In this document: positions 1 through 3,910 of the stretch, piece by piece
Position numbering within the stretch: position 1 is the first letter of the stretch
Layout of the letters: every line of letters begins with the position of its first letter
Origin: an uncultured Eubacteriales bacterium
GTDB taxonomy: Bacteria > Bacillota > Clostridia > Oscillospirales > CAG-272
Assembly (NCBI GenBank): GCA_905201895.1
Contig: CAJKPX010000097.1
Location: forward strand, 1-5,218
Length of the DNA stretch: 5,218 bases
Reading direction: 5' to 3'
Notes under the pieces: generated by a model
The model's database searches: none
The model's input: only the letters and a program-made list of their open reading frames with translations
Told to the model about the DNA's origin: nothing
Position numbers and translations under genes: made by a program

Positions 1-27
1 CGTCAGGCACTTGTGCCCTGCGTCGGT

Positions 28-47
28 AGCAACGGAACGTTGCGATG
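28..47 (+). repeat. 20-bp inverted repeat, left copy
   Basis: Positions 28-47 are the exact reverse complement of 160-179. The core is itself a hairpin, GCAACG-GAA-CGTTGC (29-43). The two copies could pair over a 112-nt loop, or each could fold alone. The six-base stem around a three-base GAA/TTC loop recurs in other hairpins of this window. The function is unknown. Confidence 0.75.
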
Positions 48-159
48 GGGCCTACCACCCTGCCGCCTTTCCCCAAAAAGCAACTTTTTTTTGGAATGAT
101 GCGAAAAAACTTTTGCATACGTTTTTCTTGTTACGTTAATGAAGCCTATCTGAGAAAAA

Positions 160-179
160 CATCGCAACGTTCCGTTGCT
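160..179 (-). repeat. 20-bp inverted repeat, right copy
   Basis: This is the exact reverse complement of 28-47. The core is GCAACG-TTC-CGTTGC (164-178). Identity stops sharply on both sides, so the pair looks like two insertions or copies of a short mobile palindrome rather than ancient drift. A chance match of this length is unlikely within 180 bp. Confidence 0.75.
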
Positions 180-335
180 GTGCGAACGCCGACGCGTCGG
201 CTGTTCGGTTCCCCCCCTACCCGCACCCCTTTCTCAAAAGCTTTCCGAAGGTGGATCGAAGCGTCAAGGGGAGTGCGAGCGATTCCTTCCCCGCAGGGGC
301 AATGCTCCGTTTTGTGTGACCGTTTGGAGGAATAG

Positions 336-386
336 AAAAAGGGTGTGTCTCAAATGCATCGTGCATTTGGTTGACACCCCTTTTTT
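336..386 (-). terminator. Bidirectional intrinsic terminator of the HIT gene
   Basis: A long hairpin begins five bases beyond the HIT stop codon. An upper stem CAAATGCA/TGCATTTG (351-358/362-369) closes a TCG loop. A lower stem GGGTGT/ACACCC lies below an internal loop. It is flanked by AAAAA (336-340) and TTTTTT (381-386), giving a U-tract on either strand. It should end the minus-strand HIT transcript and could also stop plus-strand transcripts entering from the left. Confidence 0.85.
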
Positions 387-390
387 GACT

Positions 391-732
391 TTAGTCGAGA
401 CGCTCCGAGAGCTTTTTGCCGCCGAGCAGATGAAAATGCAGGTGCTTGACCGACTGGCAGCCGTCCTCGCCGCAGTTGGTGATGATGCGGTAGCCGTTGG
501 TCAGTCCTTCGGCAGCCGCAATCGAGGGAATTGCCTCAAAGATGCGCGCCACGGCAGCGCTGTTTTCGGAATTTACGCCGTCCGCCGAGGCGATATGTGC
601 CTTGGGAACGATCAGGATATGCACGGGCGCCATCGGGTTGATGTCGCGAAAGGCGTAGATCGCTTCGTTTTCATAGACCTTGCTCGAGGGGATTTCCCCT
701 GCAATAATTTTACAGAACAGGCAGTCAGACAT
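391..732 (-). CDS. HIT family (HINT-type) nucleotide-binding hydrolase
   Basis: The product has 113 residues, the usual size for a bacterial HINT-type histidine triad protein. It is probably a cytosolic nucleoside phosphoramidate / adenylylated-substrate hydrolase; this role comes from family knowledge. The N-terminus carries the typical D-C-x-x-C start (Cys4, Cys7), often part of a structural zinc site together with downstream histidines. IVPKAH (41-46) follows, and the catalytic triad motif H97-L-H99-F-H101-L-L sits near the C-terminus, followed by GGKK. The residue before Q93 is Cys92, where Gly is common. The start ATG at 732-730 is preceded by AAAGGA about 8 nt upstream on the minus strand. 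It is transcribed alone from a consensus promoter at 777-806 and ends at the hairpin at 336-386. It is divergent from the FkbM-type gene. The family call is secure; the physiological substrate is unknown. Confidence 0.95.
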   Translation of the reverse strand: MSDCLFCKIIAGEIPSSKVYENEAIYAFRDINPMAPVHILIVPKAHIASADGVNSENSAAVARIFEAIPSIAAAEGLTNGYRIITNCGEDGCQSVKHLHFHLLGGKKLSERLD

Positions 733-776
733 CTTGATATTTCCTTTCTTTTGCGTGGTTTTCGGATCACGTCCTT

Positions 777-806
777 ATTATAGCACGCCGCCGCCGCGCT
801 TGTCAA
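777..806 (-). promoter_or_regulatory. Sigma-A promoter of the HIT gene
   Basis: On the minus strand TTGACA (806-801) and TATAAT (782-777) are separated by 18 bp, with an extended -10 TG one base upstream. Both hexamers are perfect. Transcription would start near 770, leaving a leader of about 38 nt. The -35 box sits in the loop region of a GC-rich palindrome. Confidence 0.9.
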
Positions 807-823
807 GGCGCGCGGCGTTTTTT
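792..823 (+). terminator. Possible plus-strand terminator overlapping the HIT promoter
   Basis: CGCCGCGC (792-799) pairs with GCGCGGCG (810-817) across a ten-base loop, followed by TTTTTT (818-823). This has the form of an intrinsic terminator for plus-strand transcription. No gene upstream on that strand needs it within this window. It may shield the methyltransferase from antisense read-through of the HIT gene, or may be a by-product of the promoter palindrome. Confidence 0.45.
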
Positions 824-845
824 GTCTGTCCTTGCGCGCGGAGAA

Positions 846-874
846 TTGACAAACGGGCGGGGGTGTGTTATAAT
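846..874 (+). promoter_or_regulatory. Sigma-A promoter of the FkbM-type gene
   Basis: TTGACA (846-851) and TATAAT (869-874) are separated by 17 bp, with an extended -10 TG at 866-867. It is a perfect consensus. It is divergent from the HIT promoter, and the two -35 boxes lie about 40 bp apart. Predicted start is near 881, giving a leader of about 150 nt. Confidence 0.9.
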
Positions 875-1010
875 GTACGCAGAAAGCCTTGCTGTCGCAA
901 CGCTTTGGGCTTCGCCCTGCCCACACTTCGTGTGGCTGCGTCATTGACGGCTTCGCAAAAATGCCCTTGCAAGCAAGCATTTTTGCTTCATGGTGTAATA
1001 TACTCAGAAA
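875..1010 (+). repeat. Hairpin-rich insertion in the FkbM leader, flanked by near-duplicated -10 sequence
   Basis: The stretch between promoter and gene is a string of hairpins: GGGC-TTC-GCCC (907-917), CCACAC-TTC-GTGTGG (921-935), and the 10-bp pair GCAAAAATGC/GCATTTTTGC (955-964/977-986). It is flanked by similar sequences: TAATGTACGCAGAAAG (871-886) and TAATATACTCAGAAAG (996-1011). This suggests a small palindromic element inserted here and duplicated its target, including the -10 box. The right copy contains TATACT (999-1004) but lacks a -35 at the proper distance. It could also act as a structured mRNA leader; no known riboswitch is recognised. Confidence 0.6.
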
Positions 1011-1032
1011 GATTTGGAAGGGAGGCGATCGG

Positions 1033-2142
1033 GTGAATATCTGTGTGGAGCGCGATCTGTGGGAATATCTTGCAGGGACCGATAAGACCGTTGTGATGTA
1101 CGGCATGGGAAACGGCGCCGACAAAATTCTCGGCGAGTGCGCGTCGCGTGGGATCGAGGTTGCCGACTTTTTTGCAAGCGACGGATTTGTGCGCGGGCAG
1201 GTCTTTCACGGAAAGACCGTGCTTTCTTGGAGCGCGGTCAAGGAAAAATACGGCGTTTCCAATCTGATCGTTCTGCTTTCCTTCGGGACCTCGCGCCCCG
1301 AGGTGCTCGAGGTGATTGAGCGGATCGCCCGAGAAGCAGAGCTTTATGCCCCCGACGTCCCCGCGTTTGGCGACGGGCTTTTTGACCGTCCCTTTTTCGA
1401 GGCACACCGCGCCGAGCTTGCGCGCGTGTGGGCGCTGCTTTCGGATGAGGAGTCGCGACGCATTTTCGAGAACGTCATTCGATTCAAGCTCACGGGCAGG
1501 ATCGAATATCTTGCCGATGCCGAGAGCGATCCCGAGGAGATTTTGAGCGAGCAGATCCGACCCACCGAGATCACAGCCGCCGCCGACCTCGGAGCTTACA
1601 ACGGCGACACCGTGCGTGCGCTTTTGGAGCATGCGGGCGGATCGGTCAAGCGCGTGTGGGCGATGGAGCCCGATCTACGCAATCACCGCAAGCTGCAGGC
1701 TTATGCCGAGGGGGAGGACCGTGCCGAGGTGATCGCCGTGCACGCGGGGGCGTGGTCGTGCGAAGAAACGCTTTTCTTCGATGCGAGCGGGAACAGAAAC
1801 GCCTCGTTTGGCAGCAATCGCTCGGAGGCACTTTCCAACCGCCCTGCCAAAATGACCGAGATTCGCGCCCTGCCGCTCGACGCGGTGTTGAACGGTGCGC
1901 GCGTGGACTACATCAAATATGACGTGGAGGGCTCGGAGCGCGAGGCGCTGATCGGGTCGAGCGAAACGCTTGGAAAATGGTCACCGAGGCTGTTGGTGTC
2001 GCTCTACCACCGCAACGAGGACCTGTTTGACCTGCCGCTGCTCGTTCGCGAGCGTTTTCCCGCCTACCGAAGATTTTATCTGCGGCGTTTGCGCGGCGTG
2101 CCTGCGTGGGATTTGGACCTGTTTTGCGTCGCGTCGGATTGA
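1033..2142 (+). CDS. FkbM family SAM-dependent methyltransferase with N-terminal Rossmann-like domain
   Basis: The product has 369 residues, read from a GTG start chosen because GGGAGG lies 7 nt upstream (1020-1025). A longer in-frame TTG start at 889 would translate the palindromic leader and is rejected. Residues about 1-115 look like a nucleotide-binding fold with a glycine-rich turn after a beta strand (VVMYGMGNG, 20-28). Residues about 180-369 are the FkbM methyltransferase domain: motif I D185-L-G-A-Y-N-G-D192-T, acidic E212-P-D after strand 2, and the family signature K295-Y-D-V-E-G-S-E302. There is no signal peptide or membrane segment, so it is probably cytosolic. Family members methylate hydroxyl groups of sugars and other small molecules; the substrate here is unknown. 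It is a single-gene unit with its own promoter, and no glycan cluster is visible nearby. The only other sugar-related gene lies 1.8 kb downstream. Confidence 0.88.
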   Translation: MNICVERDLWEYLAGTDKTVVMYGMGNGADKILGECASRGIEVADFFASDGFVRGQVFHGKTVLSWSAVKEKYGVSNLIVLLSFGTSRPEVLEVIERIAREAELYAPDVPAFGDGLFDRPFFEAHRAELARVWALLSDEESRRIFENVIRFKLTGRIEYLADAESDPEEILSEQIRPTEITAAADLGAYNGDTVRALLEHAGGSVKRVWAMEPDLRNHRKLQAYAEGEDRAEVIAVHAGAWSCEETLFFDASGNRNASFGSNRSEALSNRPAKMTEIRALPLDAVLNGARVDYIKYDVEGSEREALIGSSETLGKWSPRLLVSLYHRNEDLFDLPLLVRERFPAYRRFYLRRLRGVPAWDLDLFCVASD

Positions 2143-2164
2143 CCGATTGGGGAGGAAAACTGCC

Positions 2165-2179
2165 AAAGCTCTGCTTTTT
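2165..2179 (+). terminator. Weak terminator-like hairpin after the FkbM gene
   Basis: AAAGC (2165-2169), loop TCT and GCTTT (2173-2177) run into a T tract, 22 nt after the stop codon. The stem is short and AT-rich. It is the only terminator candidate before the tRNA promoter, so termination here may be inefficient. Confidence 0.35.
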
Positions 2180-2220
2180 GCAAGAAAAAAGAAGAAATAA
2201 AATTTTTTTTGAAAAAGGGG

Positions 2221-2249
2221 TTGACAAATCGGGTCGGGCGTGATATAAT
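2221..2249 (+). promoter_or_regulatory. Sigma-A promoter of the tRNA operon
   Basis: TTGACA (2221-2226) and TATAAT (2244-2249) have a 17-bp spacer and an extended -10 TG (2241-2242). This perfect promoter fits a strongly expressed stable RNA operon. Transcription would start near 2256, about 36 nt before the first tRNA. Confidence 0.92.
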
Positions 2250-2291
2250 ACTAACGTTCCGAAAGCGATAGGTTCGCACGCGAGCATAATC

Positions 2292-2366
2292 GCTGGTGTG
2301 GCTCAATGGCAGAGCAGCTGATTTGTAATCAGCAGGTTGATGGTTCGACTCCGTTCACCAGCTCCA
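2292..2366 (+). tRNA. tRNA-Thr (anticodon TGT)
   Basis: A full cloverleaf of 72 nt plus an encoded CCA. The acceptor stem is GCTGGTG/CACCAGC. The D arm is GCTC/GAGC. The anticodon stem GCTGA/TCAGC holds loop TTTGTAA, with anticodon TGT at 2324-2326 reading ACA and related threonine codons. The T stem GATGG/CCGTT contains two G-U pairs and the normal loop TTCGACT. The discriminator base is T2363. It is the first gene of the two-tRNA operon. Confidence 0.97.
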
Positions 2367-2368
2367 CC

Positions 2369-2391
2369 AAAGTCCACACATGTGGACTTTT
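2369..2391 (+). terminator. Hairpin between the two tRNA genes
   Basis: A perfect 10-bp stem, AAAGTCCACA/TGTGGACTTT (2369-2378/2381-2390), is followed by only a short T run. It may be a leaky terminator that lowers tRNA-Tyr expression relative to tRNA-Thr, or a processing hairpin. The downstream tRNA has no promoter of its own, so transcription must pass through. Confidence 0.55.
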
Positions 2392-2395
2392 ATAT

Positions 2396-2481
2396 GGGAG
2401 ATTTCCCGAGTGGCCAAAGGGGGCAGACTGTAAATCTGTTGCGTCTTCGCTTCGGTGGTCCGAATCCACCATCTCCCACCA
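2396..2481 (+). tRNA. tRNA-Tyr (anticodon GTA), with C at position 55
   Basis: A class II tRNA of 83 nt plus an encoded CCA. The acceptor stem GGGAGAT/ATCTCCC is perfect. The anticodon loop CTGTAAA contains GTA (2430-2432), and the long variable arm follows at about 2440-2453. The T stem GGTGG/CCACC is intact, but the T loop reads TCCGAAT instead of the almost universal TTCGAAT. The uridine normally modified to pseudouridine-55 is therefore a cytosine (2460). All stems are otherwise sound, so the gene is probably expressed, or has recently drifted. The discriminator is A2478. The 3' end of this gene also recurs as a repeat at 3730-3747 and 5183-5198. Confidence 0.95.
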
Positions 2482-2483
2482 AC

Positions 2484-2523
2484 AAAAAACGCACTTTTGT
2501 CTACCGACAAAGGTGCGTTTTTT
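2484..2523 (+). terminator. Strong terminator of the tRNA operon (left edge of repeat unit 1)
   Basis: AAAAAACGCACTTTTGTC (2484-2501) pairs with GACAAAGGTGCGTTTTTT (2506-2523) across loop TACC, with one G-U pair. It has an A tract before and a T tract after, so it works in both directions. It starts two bases after the tRNA-Tyr CCA. It is also the first part of the 240-bp tandem unit. Confidence 0.92.
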
Positions 2524-2527
2524 GAAC

Positions 2528-2624
2528 TAAGTGTTCCGCAAGCGGAACGTGAAGTATGCTTCGCAAGTGAAGCGAGGCTACGCCTCGTGAAGTGCGCTTC
2601 GCGCGATAAGATGCGGAACACTTA
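2528..2624. repeat. Hairpin cluster bounded by a 13-bp inverted repeat (unit 1; copy at 2768-2864)
   Basis: TAAGTGTTCCGCA (2528-2540) is the exact reverse complement of 2612-2624. Inside are hairpins GTTCCGC-AA-GCGGAAC (2533-2548), GCTTCGC-AA-GTGAAGC (2558-2573, one G-U), CGAGGC-TAC-GCCTCG (2573-2587) and GCGC-TTC-GCGC (2594-2604). Linkers GTGAAGT, GTGAAGC and GTGAAGT lie at 2549, 2567 and 2587. The left end offers two alternative folds: a local hairpin or long-range pairing with the right end. Confidence 0.85.
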
Positions 2625-2699
2625 ACTTCACTGCTCCGAAGGAGCAACTTCACTGTGCCGCAAGGCACGACTTCACTGCGGCTTGCCGCAACTTCACTG
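2625..2699. repeat. ACTTCACTG-linked palindrome array (unit 1; copy at 2865-2939)
   Basis: Four exact copies of ACTTCACTG start at 2625, 2647, 2670 and 2691 (spacing 22, 23, 21). Between them lie three different self-complementary inserts: TGCTCC-GAA-GGAGCA, GTGCC-GCAA-GGCAC and TGCGGC-TT-GCCGCA. The linker is constant while each palindrome has its own sequence. The linkers are complementary to the GTGAAGT linkers of the left cluster, so the unit is a foldback overall. Confidence 0.9.
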
Positions 2700-2723
2700 T
2701 TGAAATATTTGTAAGTATGTGGT

Positions 2724-2763
2724 AAAAAACGCACTTTTGTCTACCGACAAAGGTGCGTTTTTT
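2724..2763 (+). terminator. Duplicate terminator at the left edge of repeat unit 2
   Basis: This is an identical copy of the hairpin at 2484-2523, with A and T tracts. It lies upstream of the four-helix-bundle promoter and should stop any read-through from the tRNA operon, insulating the downstream genes. Confidence 0.9.
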
Positions 2764-2963
2764 GAACTAAGTGTTCCGCAAGCGGAACGTGAAGTATGCT
2801 TCGCAAGTGAAGCGAGGCTACGCCTCGTGAAGTGCGCTTCGCGCGATAAGATGCGGAACACTTAACTTCACTGCTCCGAAGGAGCAACTTCACTGTGCCG
2901 CAAGGCACGACTTCACTGCGGCTTGTCGCAACTTCACTGTTGAAATATTTGCAAGTATGTGGT
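2724..2963 (+). repeat. 240-bp tandem repeat, unit 2
   Basis: This is the second copy, directly abutting unit 1. It includes a second full copy of the tRNA-operon terminator (2724-2763), the 13-bp inverted repeat (2768-2780/2852-2864), and four ACTTCACTG linkers (2865, 2887, 2910 and 2931). The substitution at 2926 turns a G-C pair of the last hairpin into G-U, so the stem survives. Its right end continues into TATAAT and supplies the promoter of the four-helix-bundle operon. Confidence 0.95.
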
Positions 2964-2968
2964 ATAAT
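2940..2968 (+). promoter_or_regulatory. Promoter of the four-helix-bundle operon
   Basis: TTGAAA (2940-2945) and TATAAT (2963-2968) have a 17-bp spacer and an extended -10 TG (2960-2961). The -35 and spacer belong to repeat unit 2. The -10 straddles its edge, so the repeat end forms the promoter. Start is expected near 2975. Confidence 0.85.
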
Positions 2969-2992
2969 ATTGGCGAAAGTGAGGTGCATATC

Positions 2993-3346
2993 ATGTCCGA
3001 ATCCAAACTTCGCTCACAATCTATGGATTTTGCAGTTCAAATAATAAATCTTGTAAAATCACTTAAAGAAAAGCGAGAATCTATAATATCCAACCAAATC
3101 GGCAGAAGCGGCACCTCTATTGGAGCAAACATCCGTGAAGCAGCACAGTATGCTCACGGTAAGGCTGATTTTATTGCCAAGCTTCAAATCGCGCTCAAGG
3201 AAGCAAACGAAACGGGATATTGGTTAGAGTTATTGTATAAAACAAACTACATTACCGAAAGCGAATACAAAACGCTTGATTCCGCTTGCACGAGTATAAG
3301 GGTTATGCTGATATCTTCTATCAATACAGCAAAGGAGAACCAATGA
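2993..3346 (+). CDS. Four-helix-bundle protein (23S rRNA IVS / Avd-like family)
   Basis: The product has 117 residues, the normal size for this family. The start ATG is preceded by GAGGTG with a 6-nt gap; an ATG 12 codons upstream lies inside the promoter and is rejected. Family signatures are clear: QIGRSGTSIGANIREA (35-50), K57-A-D-F, then ALKEANETGYWLELL (67-81), all in amphipathic helices. Relatives are encoded in intervening sequences of 23S rRNA genes, and the related Avd proteins accompany diversity-generating retroelements, where they bind the reverse transcriptase and RNA. No reverse transcriptase or rRNA is visible here, so the role is unknown. Nucleic-acid or partner binding is an inference. 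The promoter is supplied by the hairpin repeat just upstream. The stop overlaps the next start (ATGA). GC content is about 38-40%, far below the neighbouring genes, suggesting transfer. Confidence 0.92.
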   Translation: MSESKLRSQSMDFAVQIINLVKSLKEKRESIISNQIGRSGTSIGANIREAAQYAHGKADFIAKLQIALKEANETGYWLELLYKTNYITESEYKTLDSACTSIRVMLISSINTAKENQ

Positions 3347-3636
3347 ATACCTATATTACGGATTTGCTGAAGAGAATAAAAGCAATTCTTGTATCAGATG
3401 AACAGCCTTCTCTAGAATTCATTGATTCTACAATTGGCGAGCTTGAAATGATGAAAATGGAAATTGAACAGCATATCACCAATATGCCGCAGGAAGAAGA
3501 ATACAAAAATATACGTTGTTCTGCCGAATGCACCATTGAAAAGCTTTCGCAAATTTTGGATTTACTCGAAGAGCTTCCTCATGATGAAAAGCTTGTATGT
3601 GAAATTGTCGAACTGATTGAGGAAATCAGTTATTGA
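3343..3636 (+). CDS. Small acidic helical protein of unknown function
   Basis: The product has 97 residues. ATG at 3343 overlaps the stop of the four-helix-bundle gene in ATGA, and AAAGGAG lies 5 nt upstream (3331-3337), so translational coupling is likely. I recognise no family. The sequence is almost entirely helix-forming and very acidic, with roughly 25 Asp/Glu against about 10 Lys/Arg. It has heptad-like runs at about 24-45 (FIDSTIGELEMMKMEIEQ) and a C-terminal helix rich in Leu, Ile and Glu (about 64-97). There are two cysteines near the centre (NIRCSAEC) and one near the C-terminus, but no clear metal site. It has no signal peptide. Given the coupling, it may bind the four-helix-bundle protein; this is inference. 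Base composition is as AT-rich as its partner. Confidence 0.8.
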   Translation: MNTYITDLLKRIKAILVSDEQPSLEFIDSTIGELEMMKMEIEQHITNMPQEEEYKNIRCSAECTIEKLSQILDLLEELPHDEKLVCEIVELIEEISY

Positions 3637-3639
3637 CTT

Positions 3640-3660
3640 ACGCACCTTTTTTGCGTTTTT
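3640..3660 (+). terminator. Short terminator of the four-helix-bundle operon
   Basis: ACGCA (3640-3644) pairs with TGCGT (3652-3656) around a CCTTTTT loop and is followed by TTTT, three bases after the stop codon. The stem is weak. Its left part ACGCACCTTT resembles the left arm of the repeat terminator (ACGCACTTTT), hinting at a shared origin of the two edges of this block. Confidence 0.55.
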
Positions 3661-3695
3661 ACCTAACCCCGCGCACCGTTTGCGCGTTTCTTCGC

Positions 3696-3747
3696 AACAC
3701 AAAAAGCACCGCATTTGCGGTGCTTTTTGTGTTGGTGGGAGATGGTG
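3696..3747 (-). repeat. Terminator plus tRNA-Tyr 3'-end repeat, copy A
   Basis: Positions 3696-3713 and 3716-3733 are exact 18-bp inverted arms (AACACAAAAAGCACCGCA and its complement), a very strong bidirectional terminator. The stretch 3730-3747 is an exact 18-nt reverse complement of 2467-2484, the acceptor end and CCA of tRNA-Tyr with its flank. Read on the minus strand it is a tRNA 3' end followed by its terminator. The rest of the tRNA is absent. The first 50 bases match 5149-5198 at 44 positions. It lies between the convergent ends of nothing on the minus strand, so any terminator role would be for plus-strand read-through. Confidence 0.85.
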
Positions 3748-3796
3748 CTGTGAGCTACCGATTCAAGAATTGCGGACGGTGCACGTTTATTTGAGA

Positions 3797-3812
3797 CGAA
3801 AGCGGTGCTTTT
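3797..3812 (+). repeat. 16-nt fragment shared with repeat copy B
   Basis: CGAAAGCGGTGCTTTT here is identical to 5165-5180, the right arm of the terminator in copy B. It directly precedes the -35 box of the next gene. It looks like a remnant of a further repeat copy. Confidence 0.6.
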
Positions 3813-3814
3813 GC

Positions 3815-3843
3815 TTGACAAAAGCTGTGCAGAATGATATACT
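3815..3843 (+). promoter_or_regulatory. Sigma-A promoter of the GH99-like gene
   Basis: TTGACA (3815-3820) and TATACT (3838-3843) have a 17-bp spacer and an extended -10 TG (3835-3836). The leader is about 60 nt and contains two copies of GAGCTGAGA (3873-3881 and 3886-3894) just before the ribosome binding site. Confidence 0.88.
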
Positions 3844-3910
3844 ACTGGTGTCGGCTTGTCGGAAGTCGAATCGAGCTGAGAGCCGGAGCTGAGAACAGGA
3901 GGGAAAGACA

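Larger units (their letters stand above)
1..335. other. Non-coding stretch with hairpins, no supported gene
   Basis: I see no credible gene here. Open frames exist, but they have no ribosome binding site and read through inverted repeats. The stretch holds a small hairpin at the left edge (GGCAC-TT-GTGCC, 7-18), two inverted copies of a 20-bp repeat (described separately), an A/T hairpin at 73-94, and a perfect 14-bp palindrome GCCGACGCGTCGGC at 188-201. The palindrome is extended by GAAC/GTTC flanks. It may be the degraded downstream region of a gene to the left of the window, or a patch of dispersed palindromic repeats. Confidence 0.6.
2484..2723 (+). repeat. 240-bp tandem repeat, unit 1
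   Basis: This unit repeats at 2724-2963 with exact period 240 and only two substitutions (C2686/T2926 and T2712/C2952). In order it holds the terminator (2484-2523), a 13-bp inverted repeat enclosing four hairpins (2528-2624), an ACTTCACTG-linked hairpin array (2625-2699), and a promoter-like end with TTGAAA (2700-2705). In unit 1 the -10 position is TAAAAA (2723-2728), because the next unit begins there, so this copy should not fire as a promoter. Minus-strand open frames of about 80 codons across each unit are translations of the repeat and are not genes. Confidence 0.95.

Noticed and set aside
45..335. Plus-strand reading frame of 96 codons
   Set aside because: There is no ribosome binding site, and the frame runs through inverted repeats. 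The composition is not protein-like.
889..1032. N-terminal extension of the FkbM protein from a TTG start
   Set aside because: It would translate a string of palindromes with no ribosome binding site. The GTG at 1033 has GGGAGG at an ideal distance.
2355..2621. Minus-strand reading frame across both tRNA genes
   Set aside because: It is an antisense translation of tRNA-Tyr and the terminator, a common false gene call.
2625..2939. CRISPR-like array (short direct repeats with variable spacers)
   Set aside because: The repeat is only 9 nt, the spacers are palindromes of 12-14 nt, and there are no cas genes or leader. The second half is a tandem duplication of the first.
2501..2989. Two similar minus-strand reading frames of about 80 codons in the tandem units
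   Set aside because: They are translations of hairpins and terminators, have no ribosome binding sites, and exist only because the unit length of 240 is divisible by three.
2957..3660. Diversity-generating retroelement because of the Avd-like protein
   Set aside because: No reverse transcriptase, template repeat or variable repeat is present. The gene alone fits the broader four-helix-bundle family.
3730..3790. A second, degraded tRNA-Tyr gene on the minus strand
   Set aside because: Only the acceptor end and CCA match. The adjoining bases form no T arm, anticodon arm or D arm, so it is a tail fragment, not a tRNA pseudogene.
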